64,000 nt of DNA from Ideonella sp. (GTDB lineage: Bacteria; Pseudomonadota; Gammaproteobacteria; Burkholderiales; Burkholderiaceae_C): NCBI RefSeq assembly GCF_016702655.1, contig NZ_JADJDO010000038.1, forward strand, positions 62,001 to 126,000, given 5' to 3'. The first letter of the stretch is position 1, and each line of letters begins with the position of its first letter. This document shows positions 17,687 to 28,366 of this stretch, piece by piece. A program made the translations under genes and the position numbers. The notes under the pieces were generated by a model, which saw only the letters and a program-made list of their open reading frames with translations, was not told the origin of the DNA and ran no database searches.

Positions 17687-18327
17687 TCAACGCGGAGGCA
17701 CGCGCCCCGGCAGCGCGTCCGCCGCACACTCGTCGCGGCCGTCGCTTTCGGGAAAGTACCGAGCCGGCCAGCCCATGCCTGCGCGCACCAGCGCCCAGTC
17801 GAAGCCGGCGCCGGGATCGCGCTTGCGCCCGGGCGCCACATGCTCGTGCCCGGCGATGCCGGCGATCGGATAGCGCGCGGCCAGCGCGCGCAGCACGACG
17901 AGCAGCACCTCGTACTGGCGCGGCTCGAAGCACAGGCCTTCCAACCCCTCGAGTTCGATCCCGACCGAGAAGTCGTTGCAGCCCTGCCGGCCGCGCCACT
18001 GCGACGCGCCGGCATGCCAGGCCTGCTCGTCGCAGCCGACGAACTGCAGCAGCGCGCCATCCCGGCGCACCAGGAAGTGCGACGAAACCCGCAGCCCGCG
18101 CAATCGCGCAAGACCGGGATGGACGTCGGCGACTTGGTCGAGCCGGTTGGTGAACAGGCACTCGATCGCGTCGCCGCCGTAGCGTCCGGGCGGCAGGCTG
18201 ATCGAATGGAGCAGCACCAGATCGACCTGCGCATCAATCGCGCGCGCGCTGCAATTCGGCGACGCGACGACGCGCGCCCCATCGAGCCAGCCGCCGGCGC
18301 GCCAGGGCGACGCGCAAGGCACGCCGT

Positions 18328-18331
<4 letters not shown>
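17687..18331 (-). CDS. ampD: 1,6-anhydro-N-acetylmuramyl-L-alanine amidase
   Basis: Cytoplasmic zinc amidase that recycles anhydromuropeptides and thereby keeps AmpR-dependent beta-lactamase off. The 214-residue protein shows the zinc ligands H42 (LLHSIS), H162 in AGHEHVAPGRKRDPG and D172, with the 10-residue spacing expected from AmpD. FSVGIELEG is the conserved core strand. No signal peptide, consistent with AmpD rather than periplasmic AmiD. It overlaps the upstream pilR-like gene by 4 nt on the same strand. Confidence 0.92.
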
Positions 18332-19841
<1,510 letters not shown>

Positions 19842-19842
<1 letters not shown>

Positions 19843-21785
19843 CAGGCGGTCAGCGGAGTGTTGGCAACCGGGATGGACTCGCGGCGCATCGCGATCGAGA
19901 ACTCGTTGCGCCGCCGCTCGCCCGCGGGCCACAAGCGGTAGTTGATGCGCGCACCGTAGCGCTCGCACAACTCGCGGCAGATGTACAGGCCCAGGCCCGT
20001 GCCGCGACTGCGCGTCGAGAAGAAGGGCTCGAACAGATAGCGTTCGACGTCGGGCAGGATCGGGTCACCATCGCTCGCCACGGCAAGCAGCGCCTCGTCG
20101 GCACCACGCCCATGCAGCCGCAGTTGGACCGCACCGGGTTTGCCGCTGCAATGGCGACGCGCATTGTCGAGCAGGTTCACGAGCACGCGGCGCAGATGCT
20201 CGGCGTCGAACAACACGTTCAGCGGTTCGGACGGCGTCTCCACCAGCAGCACGCCCTCGGACGCCGCGCCGGCGCTGCGTTGCCACTCTGCGCACACGGC
20301 CGCCACCTGGGCCCCGGCGTCGATCACGCAGTCCTGCGGCACGGCGCCGGGCGCGACCTCCATGACGTCGTCGACGATGCGCTTCAGGCGCTCGACGTTG
20401 TCGGCCACCATGCGTGTGAGTTGATGCTGCTCGGCGCCTGCGGCGTCCTCGGCGAGCAAGGCATTGGCCTGCGCGATCGCCGCGAGCGGGTTGCGGATCT
20501 CGTGCGCGATGCCGGCCGAGACGCGTCCCATCGCGGCGAGCTTCTCCTGGCGCGTGCGCGCCTGCACGCTGCGCACGTCTTCGAGGAAGACGACCGAGAG
20601 TTCCTGGCTGCCCGTGCCCTCGCGGCGGCGGGTGAAGCGGATGCGCACCCTGAGCGTACGCGACAGGCCGGGCTCGAAGTCGAGCACCACATCGCGCCCC
20701 GACTCGGGCCAGGTCGTCTCGAAGAGCGCGCGCTCGACCGCCTCGGCAAGCGCCTGCCAGGCTGGCACGCCACGCAGCGAGAACGGCGCGGCGGCGCTCA
20801 GGCCTTCGGGTGCGAGCAGTGCGCGCGCCGCCGGGTTGGCGGCACGTACGCGGCCGCGCCGGTCGACGACGAGCACGCCATCCTGCATCTGCTCGATCAC
20901 GAGGCGGTTGAGCTGCGCCTGCTGGCGCGCGAGTTCCAGGCTGCCGCGCGCCGTGAGTTCCTCGCGCGCCAGGCGCACGGCGAGCTCACTCGCCAGCACC
21001 GTGATCACGAACAAGCCGCTGCCGGCCAGCCCCGCCTGCATCATCAGGACCGTGGCGTCACCGCCGGCGAGCACGTTGATCCAGGCCACGCCGAGCAACG
21101 CGAGCGTGATCGCTGCCGCAGTCGCGAGCGCCATCAGGCGCGGCGTCAGCACGCCCGCCATCAGCACCGGCAGCACCAGCAGCGCGGCGAAGTTGAGCCC
21201 CGCAACTGGCGCCAGCGCGTGCAGCGCGGTGAAGCACAGGACGTCGGCGCCTATCGTCGCCAGCCAGAGCGGGCTGCGCAGGCGCGCCATCGTCTGCGGC
21301 GCCGCCGGGCGCTGGAAGCGCGGCAGCAGCCACATGCTGATCGACAGGGCTGCATAGCCGAGGCAGACGAGTAGCACCCCGAGCCCCGGCCAGACGCTGA
21401 AGAAACCCGAGACGCCGATCGTGATCATCAGCGTCAGACCGAGCGCCGCGCGTGCCGACGCGAAGGCGCGGTACACGCGTTCGAAGGCAGTCTGTCCGGT
21501 GCCGACGATGCGCTGCGCCTGACGCGCCAGGAAACGCGAGTCGGCCGCCGCCCCCTCGGCACCGGCCCAGCCCTCCTCGAGGCGCGAGTCGGCATCGTCG
21601 GCAAAGGTGTGCCACTGCGTGTCGACACCCATGCCGACGGCGCCGAACCAGGATTCGTCCGGCGGTGCCGGCTGCGCGGCTCGCCGCTCGCGCGCACGCC
21701 GCTCACCGTGGCGGCGTTCCGTCGCCTGCGCTACGCCTGCGTTGGCCTTTCTGGCGGGCGCAGGGGCTGGCGTTGCGGTGCTCAT
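19842..21785 (-). CDS. pilS: Membrane sensor histidine kinase, PilS-like
   Basis: Partner of the regulator just downstream. The 647-residue protein has a long cytoplasmic, Ala/Arg-rich N-terminus, about six membrane helices (residues ~125-320), a PAS-like segment (EQMQDGVLVVDRRGRVRAANP), the H box GIAHEIRNPLAAIAQA, and N, G1 and G2 boxes (NLLDNARRHC; FEPFFSTRSRGTGLGL). Six helices plus PAS plus HisKA is the PilS plan. ATG 21785 was chosen because upstream codons overlap the next gene's end. Confidence 0.82.
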
Positions 21786-21795
21786 GCCAACGGCC

Positions 21796-22035
21796 TCAGC
21801 CTGCAGGAGGGTTTGCGCGCTCGTACTCGGCGCGATGATGCTCGCTGCAAAACAGCCCTCCCCGCCCCGGCAATGCCTCGCCGCGCGGCAGGTGCATGCC
21901 GCATTGCGGGCAGGCGACCATCTCTTCGCGCGCCGGCGGCGGCTGGGTCGGCGCGCTGCCACCGACGCGGCGGCGGGCACTGCGCGCCAGCCAGAGCACG
22001 GCGACGACGACCGCCAACAGGATGACGTACTTCAT
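21796..22035 (-). CDS. PP0621-like zinc-ribbon protein with membrane anchor
   Basis: A 79-residue protein: one N-terminal membrane helix (MKYVILLAVVVAVLWLARS), a basic Pro-rich linker and a zinc-ribbon-like CPQCGMHLPRGEAL ... FCSEHHR. Similar small proteins are common between CcsA-like and PilS genes in this order; the function is unknown. It ends 10 nt before the kinase start, so it probably shares the transcript. Confidence 0.75.
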   Translation of the reverse strand: MKYVILLAVVVAVLWLARSARRRVGGSAPTQPPPAREEMVACPQCGMHLPRGEALPGRGGLFCSEHHRAEYERANPPAG

Positions 22036-22063
22036 GCTGCGTGTGCGCCCGGTGTCATCATCC

Positions 22064-22888
22064 TCAGCCGACGGAAGGGCGTTGCAGCACCACTTCGAGC
22101 ACGAAGCGCGAGCCGACGTAGGCCAACATCAAGAGCAATGCGCCCGCGTAGAGCCAGCCCGCCGCGCGGCGCCCGCGCCAGCCGAATGCGTGCCGGCCCG
22201 CCAGCAGGCCCGCGAAGACGAACCAGCCCAGCAACGAGAAGACCGTCTTGTGATCCCAGCGCCAGGGTTCGGCGAACCACCAGCCGAGCACGAGCGTCGC
22301 CGACAGCGCCGCGAAGCCGGCCGCGACGAAACGGAAGGTGAGCCGCTCCAGGCGCAGCAGCGGCAGTCCGCCCGCGGCCGGCGCGACCAGCCCGCCCGGA
22401 CCCTTCATCCGCAGGCGCCGCTCGGCGTTGCTGAGCAGCGCCGCATGCAGCACCGCGGCGCCGAAGAGGCCATACGATGCGATGCCCAGCACCCAGTGCA
22501 GCGGCTCCCAGGGCGACCCGGCCATCGGGCGCGACTCGCCCGGATACCACCACGCGAGCGCGACGACGGCGAGGCCGAGCACGGCCAGCGCTCGACGCAC
22601 GCTTGCCAGCGGCACGAAGCGGCTTTCGACCGCGTGCACCGCGAGCACGAGCCACAGCGTTGCCGACAGTGCCGGCGCGAATCCGAAGCGCGCACCGGGC
22701 TGCGCGCTTCCGATGCCGGCCACGTCGGCGACGATGGCCAGGCCGTGCGCGAGCCAGCCCACGGCGAGGGCGAGGCGCAAGGCCGCCGTGCGACGCTCGG
22801 CCAGCGTCGCCGCCGCGCCATAGCCGACGAGCGCGATCGCGCTCGGCACGGCAAGCACCGGGTCGGCAGACCCGAACGATAGAATCAT
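22064..22888 (-). CDS. Cytochrome c assembly (CcsA/HemX-like) membrane protein
   Basis: A 274-residue protein with about eight hydrophobic helices and the segments LHWVLGIASYGLFGAAVLHA and WDHKTVFSLLGWFVFAGLL, which correspond to the conserved histidine/tryptophan-rich region of the CcsA/CcmC/HemX family (haem handling). ATG 22888 follows closely on a divergent region with ffh. In this order the gene regularly sits next to ffh. Whether it acts in cytochrome c maturation is inferred from the family. Confidence 0.8.
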   Translation of the reverse strand: MILSFGSADPVLAVPSAIALVGYGAAATLAERRTAALRLALAVGWLAHGLAIVADVAGIGSAQPGARFGFAPALSATLWLVLAVHAVESRFVPLASVRRALAVLGLAVVALAWWYPGESRPMAGSPWEPLHWVLGIASYGLFGAAVLHAALLSNAERRLRMKGPGGLVAPAAGGLPLLRLERLTFRFVAAGFAALSATLVLGWWFAEPWRWDHKTVFSLLGWFVFAGLLAGRHAFGWRGRRAAGWLYAGALLLMLAYVGSRFVLEVVLQRPSVG

Positions 22889-22944
22889 CCGCACAGTGTA
22901 CTGACGCGCACCGCGGCTCTCGCGGCCGCGCACCGCCCACCCCG

Positions 22945-24336
22945 ATGGCCTCCACCCTCACCGACCGCCTGAGCCGGCTCGTCAAGACGATGCGCGGCCA
23001 GGCCCGCATCACCGAAGCCAACGTGCAGGACATGCTGCGCGAGGTGCGCATGGCGCTGCTCGAGGCCGACGTGGCGCTGCCGGTGGTGCGCGACTTCATC
23101 GCGCGCGTCAAGGACAAGGCGCTCGGCGCCGAGGTCGTCGGGTCGCTGTCGCCGGGGCAGGCGCTCGTGGGCATCGTCAACCGCGAACTCGCGCTGACGA
23201 TGGGCGAGGTGGACGCGGCAGGGTCCCTGAAGGGCCCGGCCGACCTCGACCTTGCCGTACAGCCGCCGGCCGTGATCCTGATGGCCGGCCTGCAGGGCGC
23301 GGGCAAGACGACCACGACGGCCAAGCTCGCGCGCCACCTTGCGAGCAAGCGCAAGAAGAAAGTACTCACCGTCTCGGCCGACGTGTACCGGCCGGCGGCG
23401 ATCGAGCAACTCAAGGTCGTCACGCAACAGGCCGGGGCGGAGTGGTTCGCCTCGAGCGCAAGCGACAAGCCGGTCGAGATCGTCCTGGCCGCGCTCGACT
23501 ACGCGCGCAAGCACTACTTCGACGTGCTGCTCGTCGACACCGCAGGCCGCCTCGCGATCGACGCCGCGCTGATGCAGGAGATCGCCGACCTGCACGCTGC
23601 CGTCAAGCCCGTCGAGACGCTGTTCGTCGTCGACGCGATGCAGGGCCAGGACGCGATCAACACCGCCAAGGCCTTCAGGGAGGCGCTGCCGCTGACCGGC
23701 ATCGTGCTGACCAAGACCGACGGCGACTCGCGCGGCGGCGCGGCGCTCTCGGTGCGCCAGGTGACGGGCGTGCCGATCAAGTTCGCCGGCACGAGCGAGA
23801 AGATCGACGGCCTGGAGGTGTTCGACGCCGAGCGCCACGCTGGGCGCATCTTAGGCATGGGCGACATCGTCGCGCTCGTCGAGGAGGTGCAGAAGGGCGT
23901 GGACATCGCCGCGGCGCAGAAGCTCGCCGACAAGGTGCGCACCGGCGACGCCTTCGACCTGAACGACTTCCTGTCGCAGCTCTCGCAGATGAAGAAGATG
24001 GGTGGCCTGTCGGGCCTGATCGACAAGCTGCCGCAGCAGATGGCGGCCAAGGCCGGCCAGGCCGACATGGACCGCGCCGAGCGCGACGTCAAGCGAATGG
24101 AAGGCATCATCTGCTCGATGACGCCGCTCGAGCGCCGCAAGCCCGACCTGCTCAAGGCCACGCGCAAGCGCCGCATCGCCGCCGGCGCCGGCGTTCAGGT
24201 TCAGGAGGTCAACCGCCTGCTCAAGCAGTACGAGCAGATGCGCGACATGATGAAGAAGATGAAGGGCGGCGGCATGATGAAGATGTTGAAGCGCATGGGC
24301 GGCATGAAGGGGATGATGCCGCCGGGGATGCGCTGA
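22945..24336 (+). CDS. ffh: Signal recognition particle protein Ffh
   Basis: GTPase subunit of SRP that delivers nascent membrane proteins. The 463-residue protein has the N domain (residues 1-90), G domain with AGLQGAGKTTTTAKLA, DTAGRLAID, TKTDGDSRGGAALS, and a methionine-rich M domain (MRDMMKKMKGGGMMKML to the end) that binds signal peptides and 4.5S RNA. ATG 22945 is the family start. It converges on ftsY, so both protein partners of the SRP pathway lie head to tail within 23 bp. Confidence 0.97.
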   Translation: MASTLTDRLSRLVKTMRGQARITEANVQDMLREVRMALLEADVALPVVRDFIARVKDKALGAEVVGSLSPGQALVGIVNRELALTMGEVDAAGSLKGPADLDLAVQPPAVILMAGLQGAGKTTTTAKLARHLASKRKKKVLTVSADVYRPAAIEQLKVVTQQAGAEWFASSASDKPVEIVLAALDYARKHYFDVLLVDTAGRLAIDAALMQEIADLHAAVKPVETLFVVDAMQGQDAINTAKAFREALPLTGIVLTKTDGDSRGGAALSVRQVTGVPIKFAGTSEKIDGLEVFDAERHAGRILGMGDIVALVEEVQKGVDIAAAQKLADKVRTGDAFDLNDFLSQLSQMKKMGGLSGLIDKLPQQMAAKAGQADMDRAERDVKRMEGIICSMTPLERRKPDLLKATRKRRIAAGAGVQVQEVNRLLKQYEQMRDMMKKMKGGGMMKMLKRMGGMKGMMPPGMR

Positions 24337-24359
24337 GCCAGGCTCAAGCACCCGGCCGA

Positions 24360-25397
24360 TCAACCGAGCAGCGCCTGCGCGAACTCGCGTGCGCTGAAGG
24401 TCTGCAGGTCCTCGAGCTTCTCGCCGACGCCGATGAAGTAGACCGGCACCGCTGCTTGTGGCCGCTCGCGCGACCAGAGCGCGATCGCCGCGAGCACCCC
24501 GCCCTTGGCCGTGCCGTCGAGCTTGGTCACGATGAGGCCGGTGAGGCCGAGCGCGGCGTCGAAGGCCTGCACCTGCGCGAGCGCGTTCTGCCCGGTGTTG
24601 CCGTCGACGACGAGCAGCACCTCGTGCGGCGCGCCCGGCATCGCCTTCGCGATCGTGCGCCGGATCTTCTTCAACTCCTCCATCAGGTGCGCCTGCGTGG
24701 TCAGCCGGCCCGCGGTGTCGGCGATCACGACATCGGCGCCGCGTGCCCTGCCAGCGGCGACCGCATCGAAGCTCACCGCCGCCGGGTCGCCGCCCTGCTG
24801 GCTCACGATCTCGACCTGGTTGCGCCCGGCCCACACGGCGAGCTGCTCGCGTGCCGCGGCGCGAAACGTGTCGGCCGCAGCGAGCAGCACCGTCTGCCCC
24901 GATTCAGCGAGGTAGCGCGTGAGCTTGCCGATGCTCGTCGTCTTGCCGGCGCCGTTGACGCCCACGACCATGATCACGGTCGGCGTCTCGCGCCCGACGC
25001 CGAGCGCGCGCTCGAGCGGCGCGAGCAGTTCGGCGACGGCGTCGATCAGCAGCGCCTTGACGGCGAGCGGTTCGGTCGCACCAGCCTCCTTGACGCGCCG
25101 CTTCAGGTCAGCGAGCAGGAACTCGGTCGCCTTGACGCCGGCATCGGCCATCAGCAGCGCGGACTCGAGCTCCTCGTAGAGCGCATCGTCGATCTGCGCG
25201 CCGGTAAAGACCTGGGCAATGCTCGAGCCGGTCTTGCGCAACCCGCTGCGCAGCTTGTCGAGCCAGCCCTTGCGTTGCGGCGGTTCGACAACCGCGGCAG
25301 GCTCGACGGCGGGCGCAGGCGTGGGCGCGGCAACAGGCGCTGGCGCTGGCGCGACCGCGGGTTCGGGCGGCGCCTTCTTCTTGAAGAAACTGAACAT
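24360..25397 (-). CDS. ftsY: Signal recognition particle receptor FtsY
   Basis: SRP receptor GTPase. The 345-residue protein starts MFSFFKKKA (basic, amphipathic, membrane-contacting), has a short Pro/Ala-rich A region, then the NG domain with GVNGAGKTTSIGKLT, AADTFRAAAREQL, DTAGRLTTQ and TKLDGTAKGG. The short acidic-poor A region differs from the long one of enterobacteria. ATG 25397 is the only start that keeps MFSFF; a Shine-Dalgarno sequence is not evident. Confidence 0.96.
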   Translation of the reverse strand: MFSFFKKKAPPEPAVAPAPAPVAAPTPAPAVEPAAVVEPPQRKGWLDKLRSGLRKTGSSIAQVFTGAQIDDALYEELESALLMADAGVKATEFLLADLKRRVKEAGATEPLAVKALLIDAVAELLAPLERALGVGRETPTVIMVVGVNGAGKTTSIGKLTRYLAESGQTVLLAAADTFRAAAREQLAVWAGRNQVEIVSQQGGDPAAVSFDAVAAGRARGADVVIADTAGRLTTQAHLMEELKKIRRTIAKAMPGAPHEVLLVVDGNTGQNALAQVQAFDAALGLTGLIVTKLDGTAKGGVLAAIALWSRERPQAAVPVYFIGVGEKLEDLQTFSAREFAQALLG

Positions 25398-25463
25398 TGG
25401 GGGGAGGGTGGCGGCGTGGCTCGGCGATTCTAGGAGCCGGGCCATGCACCCCGGCCGCGTCGC

Positions 25464-25469
25464 TATAAT
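25464..25469 (+). promoter_or_regulatory. -10 box of the tRNA-Met gene
   Basis: A perfect TATAAT lies 10 nt upstream of the tRNA 5' end, the spacing expected for a tRNA promoter. No clear -35 is seen. Confidence 0.6.
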
Positions 25470-25479
25470 TTCCGGCTCA

Positions 25480-25556
<77 letters not shown>

Positions 25557-25565
25557 AGTCCGAAG

Positions 25566-25604
25566 CCCCCTGTCGATCGACGATCTGCAGGGGGTTCTTC
25601 ATTT
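25566..25604 (+). terminator. Terminator after tRNA-Met
   Basis: CCCCCTG (25566-25572) pairs with CAGGGGG (25588-25594) and is followed by TTCTTCATTT. The loop holds the palindrome GTCGATCGAC. Confidence 0.7.
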
Positions 25605-25811
25605 CGAGATCGATGCGGGGCCTTCGTCGCGTGGGCGCGGGCGGTGCAACGCGCCTGTGGCAGAGTTGCGCATCTTGAAGCAAGGTCGCCACCTCCCCGC
25701 GTGGGCGCGCCGGCAGGGTCGTTCGGGTGCCGGGCGTGCCGTGTCATGCGCTTCGCGCCGCCGTCGCCGATGAGTCTGCCGGCTGCCGATCGACAGGCGG
25801 TCGGCCGACCG

Positions 25812-26696
25812 ATGCACCGCATCGTCTTCGTCACCGGCAAGGGCGGCGTCGGCAAGTCGGCCGTGGCCGCAGCGTCGGCGCTGCAGTTCGCACGCGCCGG
25901 TCAGCGCGTACTGCTCGTGGAACTGGGCAGCCGCAGCTTCTACGGCCCCTGGCTCGGACTGTCGGTCGGCGCGCAGGCCGTGCCTTGGCAGCCGCGGATC
26001 GGCATTGCCTGCTGGGATGTCGAGTCGGCGTTGCGCGAGTACATCGGCCACTACCTGGTGTTCAAGGCTGCGGCCAGGGGTGTGCTGAACAACGCCGTGA
26101 TGAAGGCACTCATCGCCGCCGCACCCAGCGTCGCCGAGCTGGCCATCCTGGGCAAGCTCACGGCGCCGATGCGCCACGGCTGGTACAAGCGCGATGTCGA
26201 CGTGGTGGTCGTCGATGCCTACGCGACGGGGCATTTCCTGGCGCTGCTGCGCGCGCCGCGCGGCCTGTCGCAGACGGTCGCGAGCGGCGCGATGCACCGG
26301 CACACGACGGCGATGTCGAACGTGCTCGGCGACCCGGCGATCTGCACCTACCGCGTCGTAACGATGGCCGAGGAGATGCCGGTCACCGAGGCCTGTGAAC
26401 TGGCGCGCGCCATCCGCTCGGAGACCGGCATCGCACCCGGCCTGTACTGCAACCGGCTGATCGACCTGCCGGCGCGGCTGCCCGCGCTCGCGGCCGATCA
26501 CGCGGGCGCGCCCTTCGTCAGGCAGATGGCACGCGTGTCAAGGCGCCAGCGCGACGGCCTGGCCGAGCTCGCCGATCTCGGCGCCGACTGCGCGGGGCCG
26601 GTGCGCCGCTTGCCGCTCGTCGCGACGACCGATCCGCACCGCCTGCTCGGCGCGCTGGCCGACGCCCTCGAGGCCGTGCAGGGCATTGCGGCATGA
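25812..26696 (+). CDS. ArsA/Get3-like ATPase, first of a pair
   Basis: A 294-residue P-loop ATPase of the ArsA/Get3 (SIMIBI) class: deviant Walker A TGKGGVGKSAV at residues 8-18, with the N-terminal lysine typical of the class. Switch motifs are weakly conserved. The start is uncertain; in-frame ATGs at 25746 and 25770 would add a short Pro-rich stretch, while 25812 puts the P-loop where the family has it. It overlaps the second ATPase (ATGA). No arsB, arsR or arsC is nearby, so arsenic export is not supported; the two proteins probably form a heterodimer with an unknown substrate. Confidence 0.75.
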   Translation: MHRIVFVTGKGGVGKSAVAAASALQFARAGQRVLLVELGSRSFYGPWLGLSVGAQAVPWQPRIGIACWDVESALREYIGHYLVFKAAARGVLNNAVMKALIAAAPSVAELAILGKLTAPMRHGWYKRDVDVVVVDAYATGHFLALLRAPRGLSQTVASGAMHRHTTAMSNVLGDPAICTYRVVTMAEEMPVTEACELARAIRSETGIAPGLYCNRLIDLPARLPALAADHAGAPFVRQMARVSRRQRDGLAELADLGADCAGPVRRLPLVATTDPHRLLGALADALEAVQGIAA

Positions 26697-27757
26697 AGGC
26701 GCTGATCGAAGCCCACCGCGTGATCGTCTGTACCGGCAGCGGCGGCGTCGGCAAGACCACGACTTCGGCAGCGCTCGGCGTCGCCGCGGCCAGGCTCGGC
26801 AAGCGCGTGCTCGTGCTGACCATCGACCCGGCGCGGCGCCTGGCGACGACGCTCGGCATCGCCAACAGCGCCGAGGATGTGCGCGTGCCCGGGCAAGCCT
26901 GGGGCGGCGAACTGTGGGCCGGCGCGATCGACCCGGCGCGGATCTTCGCCGACTACATCGAGCGCCACGCCAGGAACCCCGACACCGTCGAACGGCTGAC
27001 CCGCAACGCGCTGTACCAGCAGCTCTCCACCACGCTGTCGGGATCGCAGGAGTTCACCTCGCTGGCCAGGCTGCACGACGCGGCCACCGGCGGGCGCTAC
27101 GACCTGGTGATCCTCGACACGCCGCCAGCCGCGCATGCGGCCGACTTCCTGCACGCCCCCGCAAGGTTGAACGCGGTCTTCGACTCAGGCATCGTGAGCC
27201 TGTTCATGGGCCGCACGAGCGGGCTCGGCCTTGCCTCGGCGGCCTGGAAGCAGGGCGTGAAGATGGTGCTGGGTTCGCTCAGCTTCCTGACCGGCTCGGC
27301 CTTCGTCGCCACCTTCAAGGATTTCTTCTCGGCCATCGATGCGATCGCGCCGGACATCCGCGAGACCAACCTCCAGGCCCACCGGCTGCTGCTCGACCCC
27401 ACGACGGCCTTCATCCTGATCAGCAGCTTCGACAGCGCCAAGATCCAGGAAGGCGAGGCCTTTCACGACGAGTTGCTCGCGTCCGGCTACCACCTGCGCA
27501 AGGTCGTCATCAATCGCGCGTGGCCGCAATGGATGCCGGCCGACGAGGCGCGGCGCGCCGAGGCGGGCAACGCGCTGCGCGCGAGCGGCGAGCCCGCGCT
27601 GGCCACGCTCCACGATCAACTGTCCGGCTACTACATGGCGCGCCGCTCGCTGCATACGCGATTCGCCGACATGGTGACGGTGCCCGAACTGGACGAGGCG
27701 GTCCTGGGGCTGAAGGCGCTGGAACAGCTGGCGCAGCGCTTGCTGCAGCCGGCTTGA
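26693..27757 (+). CDS. ArsA/Get3-like ATPase, second of a pair
   Basis: A 354-residue partner of the preceding protein. It has TGSGGVGKTTTSAA (about 14-27), LTIDPARRLATTLG (the A-loop-like DPA-R-L motif of ArsA) and LVILDTPPAAHAADFL (switch II DTPP-x-xH). It lacks the second ATPase half of E. coli ArsA, as do most bacterial homologues. It starts at ATG 26693, 4 nt inside the first gene, so the two should be made in step. Pairs of unlike ArsA-type ATPases occur in several bacterial phyla without a settled function. Confidence 0.8.
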   Translation: MKALIEAHRVIVCTGSGGVGKTTTSAALGVAAARLGKRVLVLTIDPARRLATTLGIANSAEDVRVPGQAWGGELWAGAIDPARIFADYIERHARNPDTVERLTRNALYQQLSTTLSGSQEFTSLARLHDAATGGRYDLVILDTPPAAHAADFLHAPARLNAVFDSGIVSLFMGRTSGLGLASAAWKQGVKMVLGSLSFLTGSAFVATFKDFFSAIDAIAPDIRETNLQAHRLLLDPTTAFILISSFDSAKIQEGEAFHDELLASGYHLRKVVINRAWPQWMPADEARRAEAGNALRASGEPALATLHDQLSGYYMARRSLHTRFADMVTVPELDEAVLGLKALEQLAQRLLQPA

Positions 27758-27970
27758 ACAATGCTCGAATCTGCCTGGGGTCCGGCGCCCTGCAGAGTAA
27801 GATCCGGCCTCGTCGGGGCGAGCCGCTGCGCATGCCGCGATCGATGGGGCAGCCGCCTGCCTGACGATGCTTGCATGCGGCCGAGCCGCTTCGTGACACG
27901 CGCCACTCGCGCCCCGGCACCGGCCCTCCCCTTTCGCGCAGCCAGCGCCCGCCCGACTCAAGATCGACCC

Positions 27971-28366
27971 ATGACCCGACTCGTGAATGCCCGCCGCGCC
28001 ATCCTGGCGACCTTGATGCTGTGCGCCGCGGCACCTGCCGCAGCCCAGGTCCAGCGCAATTTCCCGGCCACCGCGCTGCGCGGCACGCTCGTCGTCGCAG
28101 CCCCGCCCGAGGTGTTGCTCAATGGTGTGCCCGCAAGGCTTGCGCCCGGCGCGCGCATCCGCGACCAGAACAACATGATCGCGATGTCGGGCCCGCTGGC
28201 CGGCCAGAAGCTGCTCGTGCACTACACCGTCGATCCGCAGGGCGCGCTGCGCGAGGTCTGGATCCTGACCCCCGCCGAGGCCGCGCGCAGGCCCTGGCCC
28301 GAGACGCCGCGCGAGGCTCAGGCCTGGCGCTTCGACGCCGGCGCGCAGGTCTGGTTCCGGCCGTGA
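27971..28366 (+). CDS. Hypothetical secreted protein upstream of miaB
   Basis: A 131-residue protein with a clear signal peptide (AILATLMLCAAAPAAAQ, cleavage near residue 25). The mature part contains LNGVPARLAPGARIRDQNNM and a VWILTPAEA stretch, a small beta-rich domain I do not recognise functionally. ATG 27971 was chosen because it starts the signal peptide. Its TGA overlaps the GTG of miaB. The 213 bases upstream (27758-27970) show no gene and no clear promoter. Confidence 0.7.
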   Translation: MTRLVNARRAILATLMLCAAAPAAAQVQRNFPATALRGTLVVAAPPEVLLNGVPARLAPGARIRDQNNMIAMSGPLAGQKLLVHYTVDPQGALREVWILTPAEAARRPWPETPREAQAWRFDAGAQVWFRP

